10,657 bases of DNA from Sulfurimonas sp. (lineage in GTDB: Bacteria > Campylobacterota > Campylobacteria > Campylobacterales > Sulfurimonadaceae). Positions within the stretch are counted from its first letter, which is position 1, and the number at the start of each line of letters is the position of its first letter. The position numbers were made by a program, and so were the translations under genes. Shown piece by piece: positions 1-6,339 of this stretch. Under the pieces are notes generated by a model. It was not told the DNA's origin and did no database searches. It saw nothing but the letters and a program-made list of their open reading frames with translations. The stretch is taken from contig JAGGWE010000198.1 of assembly GCA_021157665.1 (NCBI GenBank), positions 1 through 10,657 on the forward strand. Reading direction: 5' to 3'.

Positions 1-37
1 ACAAATCAGCTGCTCTAGCCAACTGAGCTATGTCGGC
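1..37 (-). tRNA. tRNA-Thr(TGU), 5' half, cut by the window edge
   Basis: Read on the minus strand, the sequence shows a 7-nt acceptor arm strand GCCGACA, the linker TA, a D-stem GCTC/GAGC closing the loop AGTTGGCTA, then the anticodon stem strand GCTGA and loop start TT-TGT. The anticodon is TGT (positions 3-1), which reads ACA, so this is threonine. The 3' half (rest of anticodon arm, T arm, CCA end) lies left of position 1, so cloverleaf completion cannot be checked here. It is transcribed from its own promoter, which starts just after the stop of the upstream phosphodiesterase-like gene. Confidence 0.9.
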
Positions 38-47
38 ATCGAAATTG

Positions 48-83
48 AGCCAGAATTATAGTCGATTATGTTTTTAATGTCAA
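48..83 (-). promoter_or_regulatory. Perfect consensus sigma70 promoter for tRNA-Thr
   Basis: On the minus strand TTGACA (83-78) and TATAAT (60-55) are separated by exactly 17 bp. The expected transcription start is near 48, about 11 nt before the mature tRNA 5' end at 37. The -35 box lies 10 bp after the stop of the preceding gene. A full consensus -35 is uncommon in Campylobacterota, where -35 boxes are usually poorly conserved; it fits the need for strong tRNA transcription. Confidence 0.88.
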
Positions 84-93
84 GGCTTTTAAA

Positions 94-891
94 CTAAAAT
101 CTAATAATTTCACCATCTTTTAATATTTTAGGCTCCCACTTTGCACAATAACAGGCTAATTCTTTAGTTATCTCTTCTAAATATAATGGTTTCATATGAT
201 TAATATATATCCGTAAATCATCTCTTTTTAAATTTTCAAGCATCTCTGAGAGTAATTTTGGTGTTAAATGTTTACTCTTTTTTGCAAGGTTTTGCATATT
301 TGATGGAAAAGAACATTCTATAATTGCTGATTTAATAGAAATATCATTATTAAGAATATCGATTATATTATTTTCTAAGTATGTATCTGCCGTTATAAGA
401 ATTGCCGTTTCTTCTTTTTTATAAATATATCCACAACTTACAACTGTATGATTAGTTTTAAATGGTGTTATTGATTCTGTATCTGATAGCATATATTTTT
501 TATTTAACTCTATTTCAACATAATTAATGCACATGCCAGAACCGTTTAATAGTTTTATTTTTGAAAAATCTGGCCAAATTACACCATTAAAAAAATGTTC
601 TTTTATTGCCATTATAGTTTGAGATAAGGCATAAATATTTATTGTTTCTTTAATATTTTCAAAATAGTTATCTACTATATATGCTATATCAGATATGTGA
701 TCCAAATGAGAATGTGTTATCCATATATTTTGTAAATTTGCAGATTTTTCTTCAAGTTGAACAACTAAATTACCAGCATCAATTACATTTTTTTCATTTA
801 AATAAAATGCACTCGTACCACAATTTTTAAATTTACTTCCATACGCACCCAATACTCTAATCTCACCTACTTTCTTTTTTAAAGAATTCAT
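94..891 (-). CDS. Metallo-beta-lactamase-fold hydrolase, class II 3',5'-cyclic-nucleotide phosphodiesterase type
   Basis: The 265-residue protein has the metal-binding signature T-H-S-H-L-D-H at residues 59-65, as in the metallo-beta-lactamase fold. Several further patches match class II cyclic nucleotide phosphodiesterases (yeast PDE1/CpdP type): N-terminal GTSAFYL (25-31) and DAG (38-40), HFFNGVIWPDF (99-109), H148, TADT with D169, E192, H208 in KHLTP and H232 in NHMKPL. These would hold two metal ions and hydrolyse cAMP or cGMP to the 5' nucleotide. There is no signal peptide or membrane segment, so it should act in the cytoplasm. The ATG at 891 follows a good AAGGTG ribosome site. It is transcribed away from the YaaA gene and ends just before the tRNA promoter. 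The fold is sure; the substrate is inferred, and related MBL enzymes could act on other phosphodiesters. Confidence 0.82.
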   Translation of the reverse strand: MNSLKKKVGEIRVLGAYGSKFKNCGTSAFYLNEKNVIDAGNLVVQLEEKSANLQNIWITHSHLDHISDIAYIVDNYFENIKETINIYALSQTIMAIKEHFFNGVIWPDFSKIKLLNGSGMCINYVEIELNKKYMLSDTESITPFKTNHTVVSCGYIYKKEETAILITADTYLENNIIDILNNDISIKSAIIECSFPSNMQNLAKKSKHLTPKLLSEMLENLKRDDLRIYINHMKPLYLEEITKELACYCAKWEPKILKDGEIIRF

Positions 892-912
892 AAATCAACA
901 CCTTATTGTAAA

Positions 913-941
913 TAATTATATCATTTATATTGATATAATTA
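913..941. promoter_or_regulatory. Palindromic back-to-back promoters for the phosphodiesterase-like and yaaA genes
   Basis: An exact 11-bp inverted repeat, TAATTATATCA (913-923) and TGATATAATTA (931-941), is separated by 7 bp. Each arm reads as an extended -10 box TGATATAAT in its own outward direction: TATAAT at 934-939 on the plus strand and at 920-915 on the minus strand. Starts would fall near 946 (plus) and 908 (minus). The -35 region of each promoter overlaps the -10 of the other, so polymerase should not be able to occupy both at once. The dyad could also be a regulator site. Confidence 0.65.
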
Positions 942-965
942 CATATATTATTTAAAGGTTGAGTA

Positions 966-1694
966 TTGTTAAAAATATTATTTTCTCCTTCTGAAGGGAA
1001 AAACTCTGGTGGAGATGAAAAAAAAAGAGCATTATTGGGTTTAAACGATGCTAGAAATGAAATTTTAAATGAGTACAATAAAATAGTTCTAAGTGATAAT
1101 GAAGAGACTATAAAAAATCTTTTTGGATTTAAAAAGTTTAGTGATTGTAAGCCTTATATAAATGATATTAACAATTCACCTTTAATGTCTGCGATAGAAA
1201 GATATCAAGGGGTTGCTTATGACTACTTAGAGTATTCTTCACTTGATAAAAAAGCTAAAGAGTATTTAAAAACTAATACTATTATATTTTCAAATCTTTA
1301 TGGAGCAGTTCTTGGTGGTGATACTATTGCTAACTACAAAGTAAAACAAGGAAATGATATAGGAACTATCATCCCTGATAAATTTTATAAAGATAGATTT
1401 ACTTATCAATTAGAGTTGTACTTTAGTAATGATGAAATTTTAGATTTAAGAGCTGGGTATTATGATAAGTTTTACAAGGTAACAAAACCATATACTTCAT
1501 TAAAATTTCTCAAAAATGGAAAAACTGTAAGTCACTGGGCGAAGGCTTATCGTGGTTTAGTTTTAAGAGAATTAGCTAAACACAATATATCTAGCATAGA
1601 AGAGTTTATGAATTTAGAAATAGAGACACTCCAAATCAAAGAGATAAAAGTAATCAAAAATAAAACAGAAATCATATATAATATCGTAGAATAA
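966..1694 (+). CDS. yaaA: YaaA/DUF328 family peroxide-stress protein
   Basis: The 242-residue product starts MLKILFSPSEGKN, the typical YaaA N-terminus in which a beta-strand leads into the S-P-[SA]-[EK] segment. Further family patches are Y-Q-G-V-A-Y-D-Y-L (80-88), the FSNLYGAVLGGDTIANY stretch (108-124) and SHWAKAYRG (189-197). The length is close to the usual ~250. In E. coli YaaA is a DNA-binding protein induced by peroxide that limits intracellular free iron and oxidative damage; its biochemical activity is otherwise poorly defined. The start is a TTG at 966 preceded by AAAGG at 954-958; no better ATG exists, and the conserved N-terminus begins there. It is the first gene of a likely two-gene unit, with the methyltransferase starting 11 nt after its stop. 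Confidence 0.85.
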   Translation: MLKILFSPSEGKNSGGDEKKRALLGLNDARNEILNEYNKIVLSDNEETIKNLFGFKKFSDCKPYINDINNSPLMSAIERYQGVAYDYLEYSSLDKKAKEYLKTNTIIFSNLYGAVLGGDTIANYKVKQGNDIGTIIPDKFYKDRFTYQLELYFSNDEILDLRAGYYDKFYKVTKPYTSLKFLKNGKTVSHWAKAYRGLVLRELAKHNISSIEEFMNLEIETLQIKEIKVIKNKTEIIYNIVE

Positions 1695-1705
1695 AAGGAT
1701 AAAAT

Positions 1706-2455
1706 TTGCAAGACTCACAAGAATACAAAGATAAAAAAGCTTTTTTTGAAAAAATAATTACACTTTATGGTAGAAATGTTGTTGTAGAAGTTTTACAGGA
1801 CTCAACTATCGAAGTTCATAAACTCCACATGGCAGACTCTAACAAGACGGATGGGGCTATTAAAACCATTTTAGCTTTAGCAAAAACTAGAAATATTGAG
1901 ATAACTTACCATGCGAAAAACTCACTAAGTCGTATAAGTAAAAACGCAAAACAAGACCAAGGTGTAGCGATAGATATTATCTCTAAAAGCTACCAAAATG
2001 CAAAAGAGATAAAAAATCTAGACAGTTTTAGACTTATCGCACTTGATGGTATTCACAATCCTCAAAATCTTGGAATGATTATTCGCTCTTGTGCAGCTGG
2101 AAATGTTGATGGGATAATTTTACCAAAAAAGAGTTCTGCAAAAATCTCTCCACTTGTGATTAAAGCGAGTGCTGGGACACTTTTTAAACTTCCTATCTAC
2201 TTTTGTAACTCTTTAGATGAGATGTTAAATGATTTGAAAGATACTAAGATTTATGCTCTATCTTCACATGCCAAGAATAGTATTTATAATGTAGTTCCAC
2301 ATGCTAAGTCTATTTTTGTTCTAGGAAATGAGAGTGATGGAGTGAGTAAAGAAGTTGAAGCACTTTGTAATGACTCAGTCTCAATCCCAATGAACCGTGG
2401 AGTTGAGTCTTTAAATGTCGCAGTTACTGCTTCACTTATAGCTTTCTTAAAATAA
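1706..2455 (+). CDS. SpoU/TrmH family RNA 2'-O-methyltransferase (RlmB-like)
   Basis: The 249-residue protein has an N-terminal substrate-binding part (about 10-95) and a C-terminal SPOUT knot domain. The three SpoU motifs are clear: NPQNLGMIIRS (118-128, with the catalytic-type Asn118 and Arg127), LGNESDGVS (206-214) and SIPMNRGVESLNVAVTASL (226-244). The family transfers a methyl group from S-adenosylmethionine to a ribose 2'-OH in rRNA or tRNA. The N-terminal domain and length resemble RlmB, which acts on 23S rRNA, but the exact target cannot be set from sequence alone. Translation starts at a TTG (1706) five nt after AAGGAT, and the gene is probably co-transcribed with yaaA. It ends before a GC-rich hairpin element. 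Confidence 0.88.
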   Translation: MQDSQEYKDKKAFFEKIITLYGRNVVVEVLQDSTIEVHKLHMADSNKTDGAIKTILALAKTRNIEITYHAKNSLSRISKNAKQDQGVAIDIISKSYQNAKEIKNLDSFRLIALDGIHNPQNLGMIIRSCAAGNVDGIILPKKSSAKISPLVIKASAGTLFKLPIYFCNSLDEMLNDLKDTKIYALSSHAKNSIYNVVPHAKSIFVLGNESDGVSKEVEALCNDSVSIPMNRGVESLNVAVTASLIAFLK

Positions 2456-2472
2456 CTAAACATAAACTTCTG

Positions 2473-2529
2473 CCGAGGGCAAGCCCTCGGTTCCTTAACT
2501 ATCTTCCGGACGCGATGGCTTGCCTTCGC
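2473..2529. repeat. GC-rich double palindrome between convergent genes (REP-like or terminator)
   Basis: Two hairpins stand out from the AT-rich background. The first, CCGAGGGCAAGCCCTCGG (2473-2490), is a perfect 7-bp stem with tetraloop CAAG. The second, GCGATGGCTTGCCTTCGC (2512-2529), is a 7-bp stem with one T-T mismatch and tetraloop CTTG. The two loops are complementary, and the arms as wholes are inverted copies of each other (13 of 15 positions over 2474-2488 versus 2528-2514), so they can form either two small hairpins or one long one. The first is followed only by TTCCTT, a weak U-tract. It probably ends transcription of the methyltransferase and perhaps also the convergent thioredoxin gene, but the layout also fits a dispersed REP/BIME-like repeat. 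Confidence 0.65.
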
Positions 2530-2539
2530 CCCAAAACCC

Positions 2540-2860
2540 CTATAAAGTCATAATTTCATAAGGTCTTTTAATCTCATTTACAACTTCACCAACACTCATA
2601 TGGCGAGATTTTCTTAAAAACTCTTTGCCATCAAGAAATACTAAAACCGTAGGTATCGCAAAAACTCCAAAATGAGGGGCAATATCTTCTTCTACTGAGA
2701 TATCAACACTCTCTATCTTGAACTCTTTAAAATTCTCATCAAGTGCTTCAAGTAGTTTTGGCTTTAGTACATGACATACATTACATGTTGGAGCTGAAAA
2801 GTACACCATTACTGCCAAATTTTCTTTTATTGTATTATTTATATTTTGAATTGTTTGCAT
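2540..2860 (-). CDS. Thioredoxin-family protein with a CNVC active site
   Basis: The 106-residue cytoplasmic protein has the thioredoxin fold order: VMVYFSAPTCNVC (17-29) with redox cysteines 26 and 29, then VDIS (52-55), the cis-proline loop FAIPTVLVF (67-75, Pro70) and DGKE (77-80). The size equals thioredoxin, but the CxxC spacer is N-V rather than G-P, and the usual Trp before the motif is absent (SAPTCNVC). It is therefore a thioredoxin-like disulfide reductase rather than the main TrxA, and its partner is unknown. There is no signal peptide. The ATG at 2860 has no recognisable ribosome site and lies only a few bases after a -10 box, so the mRNA may be leaderless. The gene converges on the methyltransferase and is divergent from the transporter. 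Confidence 0.87.
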   Translation of the reverse strand: MQTIQNINNTIKENLAVMVYFSAPTCNVCHVLKPKLLEALDENFKEFKIESVDISVEEDIAPHFGVFAIPTVLVFLDGKEFLRKSRHMSVGEVVNEIKRPYEIMTL

Positions 2861-2865
2861 GAAAG

Positions 2866-2878
2866 ATTATAATATAAT
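2866..2878. promoter_or_regulatory. Overlapping divergent -10 boxes with likely leaderless starts
   Basis: Only 24 bp separate the two divergent ATGs (2860 and 2885). On the plus strand TATAAT occurs at 2868-2873 and again at 2873-2878; the second places the transcription start at about the ATG at 2885. On the minus strand TATAAT at 2871-2866 places the start at about the ATG at 2860. No Shine-Dalgarno sequence fits in front of either gene. Any -35 region would lie inside the coding sequence of the opposite gene. Confidence 0.5.
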
Positions 2879-2884
2879 ACAACT

Positions 2885-3793
2885 ATGAGTTCAATAATTT
2901 TTTCGATTTTAAGTATATATATTTTTATAGTTATGGGTTATATCGCCAAGATGAGTTTTAAAGAACAAATCGATGATAAGACCATCACACTTATAAATGT
3001 TTATTTCCTACAAGTTTTTCTAACATTTTGGGGTCTTCTCATCCGTCCAATAGATGTGACTTTACTCTACGCTCCATCTATCTATCTTGGGATAGTCGCA
3101 GTTCTTCTAGTTGTCTCTGCTCTTGTAGCTAAACTATTATTTGAGAATAAAAAAGAGTATTCCATAGCTACTGTTGCCGCTATTATCGGAAACACTGGAA
3201 ATCTTGGAATCCCTATAAACATCGCAATCTTTGGTGAAGAGTCTATCCCCTACACAACTGTTGTAAATCTTGTAAATGTGTTTGTAGTTTACACCATCGG
3301 AGTTTTTTACTACTCTCGTGGAAGTTTTGATACCAAGACATCCCTAAAAAATATCATAAAACTCCCTATACTTTGGGCAGCGATAATCGCAATACTTCTT
3401 GGAACTTTTGGTTACAAGCCAGACGGTGCGATTTTAAACACTCTAATGATGGGTGCCTACGCCTCAATGACAATGCAACTTTTTCTTTTTGGAATCTATC
3501 TTTATGGAACCAAGATAAAAGAGATTAGTAAAACCTTAGTGATTTGGGTTTTAACATTTAAGTTCATTTTATTACCAGCCATAACATTTATTGTCCTAAT
3601 AAATATAGAACTAGACCCAATGATAAAAGGGATAATCTTCATAGAGTTGATGATGCCTTTAGCTGTAGCAAATGTAAATCTAGCCTCACTATATGACTGT
3701 AAACCAAGAGTTGTAACTGCTTTGGTATTTTTATCTTCACTTTTATTTTTAGGAGTTATATTTGTAGCTGTAGAGGTTTTGGGGTATTTTTAA
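2885..3793 (+). CDS. AEC (auxin efflux carrier) family membrane transporter
   Basis: The 302-residue protein is hydrophobic with about ten predicted membrane spans in two sets of five. The family's hallmark is seen in the fourth span, AAIIGNTGNLGIPINIAIFG (98-117), and its counterpart in the second half, ELMMPLAVANVNLASLYDC (254-272). The hydrophilic middle loop is short, as in bacterial members. AEC proteins (YfdV, malonate/malate carriers) move small organic anions across the inner membrane, but the substrate cannot be predicted here. The ATG at 2885 lies directly before the first span and has no ribosome site, in keeping with a leaderless message. The stop codon overlaps, tail to tail, that of a decayed antitoxin fragment on the other strand. 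No terminator is visible after it. Confidence 0.88.
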   Translation: MSSIIFSILSIYIFIVMGYIAKMSFKEQIDDKTITLINVYFLQVFLTFWGLLIRPIDVTLLYAPSIYLGIVAVLLVVSALVAKLLFENKKEYSIATVAAIIGNTGNLGIPINIAIFGEESIPYTTVVNLVNVFVVYTIGVFYYSRGSFDTKTSLKNIIKLPILWAAIIAILLGTFGYKPDGAILNTLMMGAYASMTMQLFLFGIYLYGTKIKEISKTLVIWVLTFKFILLPAITFIVLINIELDPMIKGIIFIELMMPLAVANVNLASLYDCKPRVVTALVFLSSLLFLGVIFVAVEVLGYF

Positions 3794-3921
3794 GCAGTAG
3801 CCTGAAGTTTCACCCCAAGTGAGTTTAGAACTTTCATAACAGTTTCAAACTTTGGTTTAGAACCCTCTGCAAAAGTTTTGTACAAACTCTCACGACCAAG
3901 TCCAGTATCTTTAGCAATCTC
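3790..3921 (-). pseudogene. HigA-like addiction-module antitoxin, C-terminal remnant
   Basis: On the minus strand, 43 codons from 3921 to a TAA at 3792-3790 encode EIAKDTGLGRESLYKTF followed by AEGSKPKFETVMKVLNSLG and VKLQATA. This is the DNA-binding helix-turn-helix and C-terminus of the HigA-like 'probable addiction module antidote' family (COG3636 type), whose usual pattern is IAK-TGL-RESLYK-L...P-F-T--KVL-ALG. The codon just upstream is an in-frame TAA (3924-3922), there is no start codon, and the N-terminal third and the toxin gene that normally precedes it are missing. The TAA overlaps the transporter stop TAA (3791-3793) in antiparallel. It cannot be a working antitoxin as it stands. 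Confidence 0.75.
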
Positions 3922-3927
3922 TTATAA

Positions 3928-4103
3928 TATAAATGTAGAAAAAAAGAGAATTCAAGTAGCATATCCTTAGAAATCTAAATCTGCTTAACAAACTTCATTC
4001 AATAGGTGGTGTATCAGATGAAGAGTTTAATATTGCAAAAGTAAAAATCTTATCTTCTGATGGATTTAAAACAGACAAAGAACAATTTTTATCTTCTCTA
4101 TAA
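3928..4103 (+). pseudogene. SHOCT-like domain, C-terminal remnant
   Basis: From 3960 to the TAA at 4101-4103 the plus strand reads HILRNLNLLNKLHSIGG, then VSDEEFNIAKVKILSSDG and a short tail. The L--L--L---G-[IV]-[ST]-[DE]-EEF---K--IL pattern is that of the short C-terminal SHOCT domain, which often ends bacterial membrane or stress proteins. There is no start codon in this frame and a TAG closes it at 3957. The preceding frame (3928-3975) reads KENSSSISLE just before its own stop, which looks like the linker of the same protein displaced by a one-base shift. The body of the gene is gone. The family assignment rests on a short motif only. Confidence 0.42.
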
Positions 4104-4121
4104 TAAAAATAACTAAATATA

Positions 4122-4156
4122 AAATAATTATGTTGTAGCATAAAAATGCTACAACA
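4122..4156 (-). terminator. Rho-independent terminator of the FapA-like gene
   Basis: A perfect 11-bp stem, TGTTGTAGCAT (4131-4141) with ATGCTACAACA (4146-4156), closes an AAAA loop on the plus strand (TTTT on the transcript). Read on the minus strand it begins 7 nt after the FapA-like stop and is followed by a T-rich run (TAATTATTTTA), as expected for an intrinsic terminator acting leftward. The plus-strand side has no U-tract. Confidence 0.85.
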
Positions 4157-4163
4157 ATTCATA

Positions 4164-6020
4164 TTATTTACTGTTTACAACTTCCAAAACACCATCGCTA
4201 TTTTCAACAACCTTAAATACTTTTTCTTTCATACTTTCATTTGTTTTTAACTCTATTTTAACATCGGATTTTTCTAATTTATAAACTATACTATTAAATC
4301 CTCTTAATGCTTCATTTGTAGTTATTTGTGCATCTAGAATATTTGTTGAGTTATTAGAGTGATTAGTCTCTTCTTTTATATACTGTTCTTTTGCATACTC
4401 AAAACTCTCTTTTGTTTTCTTGTAGCGTATTTGCATCACTTTACATACCTTAAAGTTTTTAATAAGAGTTGCCGAGGTTTGAATTCCTTTCATTTTATTT
4501 TTAATTATACTAGCCTTTATTTTTTTACACTGTTCTAAATTCTTTTTCAGTTTTGCAGTACTGATTTTTAAAATTTCCTTGAGATCATCTAGTTCTTTTT
4601 CTAGCTTTTCTAAATAGTTTTTACTGTCAACTTTATTACTATCAAGTCCACTTTCGGCAGAAGACTCAAAAATAAACCTATTTTCTTCACCACGAACTTT
4701 CTCAATCTTTATATATTGGGATGCATGCATAATTATATGTGAGCCGAGTGTGTGTATCTCAATTCTTTTTGCTGTTATTTTACCACTCATCGCATTCTGT
4801 ACAATTGCAATGTCCGCAATGATTTCACCGCCCTCAAGAGTTTTTACCGCTATCTCTCGACCAGTGATTTCACCTTTGTGAACACCTATTTCCGCTTTCA
4901 TACATTTTATTATAGAGTTATGATGTGTTTGCCCACTTATGGATACATTTCTAGCTTCTACCTCCGTATTTGGGCCAATACTTCCAGTTATAAAGAGGTT
5001 TTGCACCTTTACATGCATCCCCTCTTCTATGGCATCTTCTAGTGGATCGTCCTTAATCACATTTATGGTTATCTCCCTATCTAGGTCACTATCTATAGTT
5101 CCCGTAGTTTTAAAAGATATCTCATCAATATCAATGCTATTTGAGACTTCATATTTATTCTCTTTCTTGATTAGGTAACCACTTTTTGAGGATAAATATT
5201 TTATATTTTCAAAACTATCCTCAACTTCTATATTGTCATCTACTGTAAATATTGGTTTAGCTTCTAAGTCAATAGTCTCAACTTCTATCAAATTTCCTTT
5301 ACAGTTTCGACCATTCTTTCCCTGTTTTGGTTTTATAAACTCAAACAATTCCTCACCTACATTACAGCTAAGTAAAAAGTTACGATCTGCATAATCAATT
5401 TTTGCATTCTCATCGTCTGGATTTACATCATTGCTATAGTTATCTTCTATAGTCATATTTAAATTTGCTTTAAAGGACTTTTCTTCGTCTAAACCTTGAG
5501 AAATTAAAATCTTTTTATCTTCTTTAAATGTTAAGATTTTAATTTTTTCTATGATATCTACATATTGTCTGATTATTTCTTCGTACTCAGCTTCAAAAAG
5601 ATTTACCATAACATTCGATTTGAGTTTCTCTTGTATTATATATTCTAAAAGATCGTTATACAGTGCATCATTGTATTTGAGCTCGGAGCCTTTTTTAATT
5701 ATTAAATATACACGAGTTTGATTCTTGTTAAATTCGATTTCACTAGTAAACTTTTCAAAAGTATGACTTTTATACTTTGATAAAATAGTTATTTCACACT
5801 CTTGTTCAAACTTAACCCTAGGGTCTCTTAAATATTTCTCTTGTTTATATTCCTCAAAATCTTCATCTTGCATCTCGATGAATTTAGTATCGCCATTTTT
5901 AATGAATGTACTGACAGAGTTAATTTCAAAATATAGTTTATTGATTGGAATGGTATGGGTTTGGGATATCTTTTTGATTTCTTCTAGAACATTATTTGTG
6001 CTAAGATGTATAGGATTCAT
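4164..6020 (-). CDS. FapA/DUF342 family protein (flagellar assembly protein A-like)
   Basis: The 618-residue protein has an N-terminal alpha/beta part (1-200) followed by the DUF342/FapA core (about 210-455). The core includes the P-K-Q-G-K-N-G-R-N-C-K-G segment (231-242) and a run of short repeated beta strands with polar turns (335-435, such as LFITGSIGPNTEVEARNVSISG in pieces), expected to fold as a right-handed beta-helix like polymer-forming proteins. A charged coiled coil follows (about 465-515), then a basic tail. In Vibrio FapA helps place the polar flagellum; in many species the role is unknown. There is no signal peptide or membrane span. The ATG at 6020 follows GGAGAA (6032-6027) at good spacing. 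It stands alone between a terminator and the divergent hemerythrin gene. Family certain, role inferred. Confidence 0.85.
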   Translation of the reverse strand: MNPIHLSTNNVLEEIKKISQTHTIPINKLYFEINSVSTFIKNGDTKFIEMQDEDFEEYKQEKYLRDPRVKFEQECEITILSKYKSHTFEKFTSEIEFNKNQTRVYLIIKKGSELKYNDALYNDLLEYIIQEKLKSNVMVNLFEAEYEEIIRQYVDIIEKIKILTFKEDKKILISQGLDEEKSFKANLNMTIEDNYSNDVNPDDENAKIDYADRNFLLSCNVGEELFEFIKPKQGKNGRNCKGNLIEVETIDLEAKPIFTVDDNIEVEDSFENIKYLSSKSGYLIKKENKYEVSNSIDIDEISFKTTGTIDSDLDREITINVIKDDPLEDAIEEGMHVKVQNLFITGSIGPNTEVEARNVSISGQTHHNSIIKCMKAEIGVHKGEITGREIAVKTLEGGEIIADIAIVQNAMSGKITAKRIEIHTLGSHIIMHASQYIKIEKVRGEENRFIFESSAESGLDSNKVDSKNYLEKLEKELDDLKEILKISTAKLKKNLEQCKKIKASIIKNKMKGIQTSATLIKNFKVCKVMQIRYKKTKESFEYAKEQYIKEETNHSNNSTNILDAQITTNEALRGFNSIVYKLEKSDVKIELKTNESMKEKVFKVVENSDGVLEVVNSK

Positions 6021-6227
6021 TAATTGTTCTCCAAAATAATTTTAAAGGAAATACGACTTGAGTTTATAAAGTCTTCAGTTTCCACACTCTCTAGAAGTAT
6101 GACTATTAATCTATATTGTTAAGAGAAAATAATAAATATTTTTTCATTAGAATATTTTAATATAAAGCAATTAATATTCCTAATTTGAAAAGAGTTTAAT
6201 TTTATTATAAAGATTAAATATTGATGG

Positions 6228-6264
6228 AGGTGTACGCAACAAATTAAAAAATAAATTTACACCT
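6228..6264. repeat. Inverted repeat AGGTGTA-N23-TACACCT
   Basis: A perfect 7-bp inverted repeat (6228-6234 and 6258-6264) is separated by 23 bp of AT-rich DNA. The half-site centres are 30 bp apart, close to three helical turns, so the halves face the same side of DNA. It sits between the two divergent transcription units and is a candidate regulator-binding site, though a chance match in AT-rich DNA is possible. Confidence 0.35.
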
Positions 6265-6290
6265 AAAATTTTCATAGAAATTATATTTCA

Positions 6291-6334
6291 TGTTAAAATG
6301 AGGTACAATATCAAACAGATGATTGACGAGGAGT
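6291..6334 (+). promoter_or_regulatory. Promoter and ribosome site of the hemerythrin gene
   Basis: An extended -10 TGTTAAAAT (6291-6299), the common Campylobacterota form TGnTAnAAT, and a second -10 candidate TACAAT (6304-6309) lie 31-49 nt before the ATG. The strong ribosome site GAGGAG (6329-6334) follows. No clear -35 box is present, as is usual for this phylum. Confidence 0.5.
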
Positions 6335-6339
6335 AAACA

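Larger units (their letters stand above)
6021..6339. other. 319-bp divergent intergenic region
   Basis: This gap lies between the FapA-like gene (leftward) and the hemerythrin gene (rightward) and must carry both control regions. Besides the hemerythrin promoter and an inverted repeat listed separately, it holds a weak minus-strand -10 candidate TATAAT at 6209-6204, which would leave an untranslated leader of about 175 nt for the FapA-like gene. No sigma28 or sigma54 flagellar promoter, riboswitch or convincing small gene was found. Confidence 0.5.

Noticed and set aside
863..1078. Open frame of 71 codons on the minus strand
   Set aside because: It overlaps the start of yaaA antisense and the divergent promoter, shows no family motif and no ribosome site.
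4752..5178. Two plus-strand open frames of 96 and 79 codons
   Set aside because: Both are antisense to the well-conserved FapA/DUF342 core and have no protein-like motifs of their own.
6224..6247. Seven-codon frame MEVYATN in the hemerythrin upstream region
   Set aside because: It is too short, has no ribosome site and can occur by chance; no attenuator-like structure follows it.
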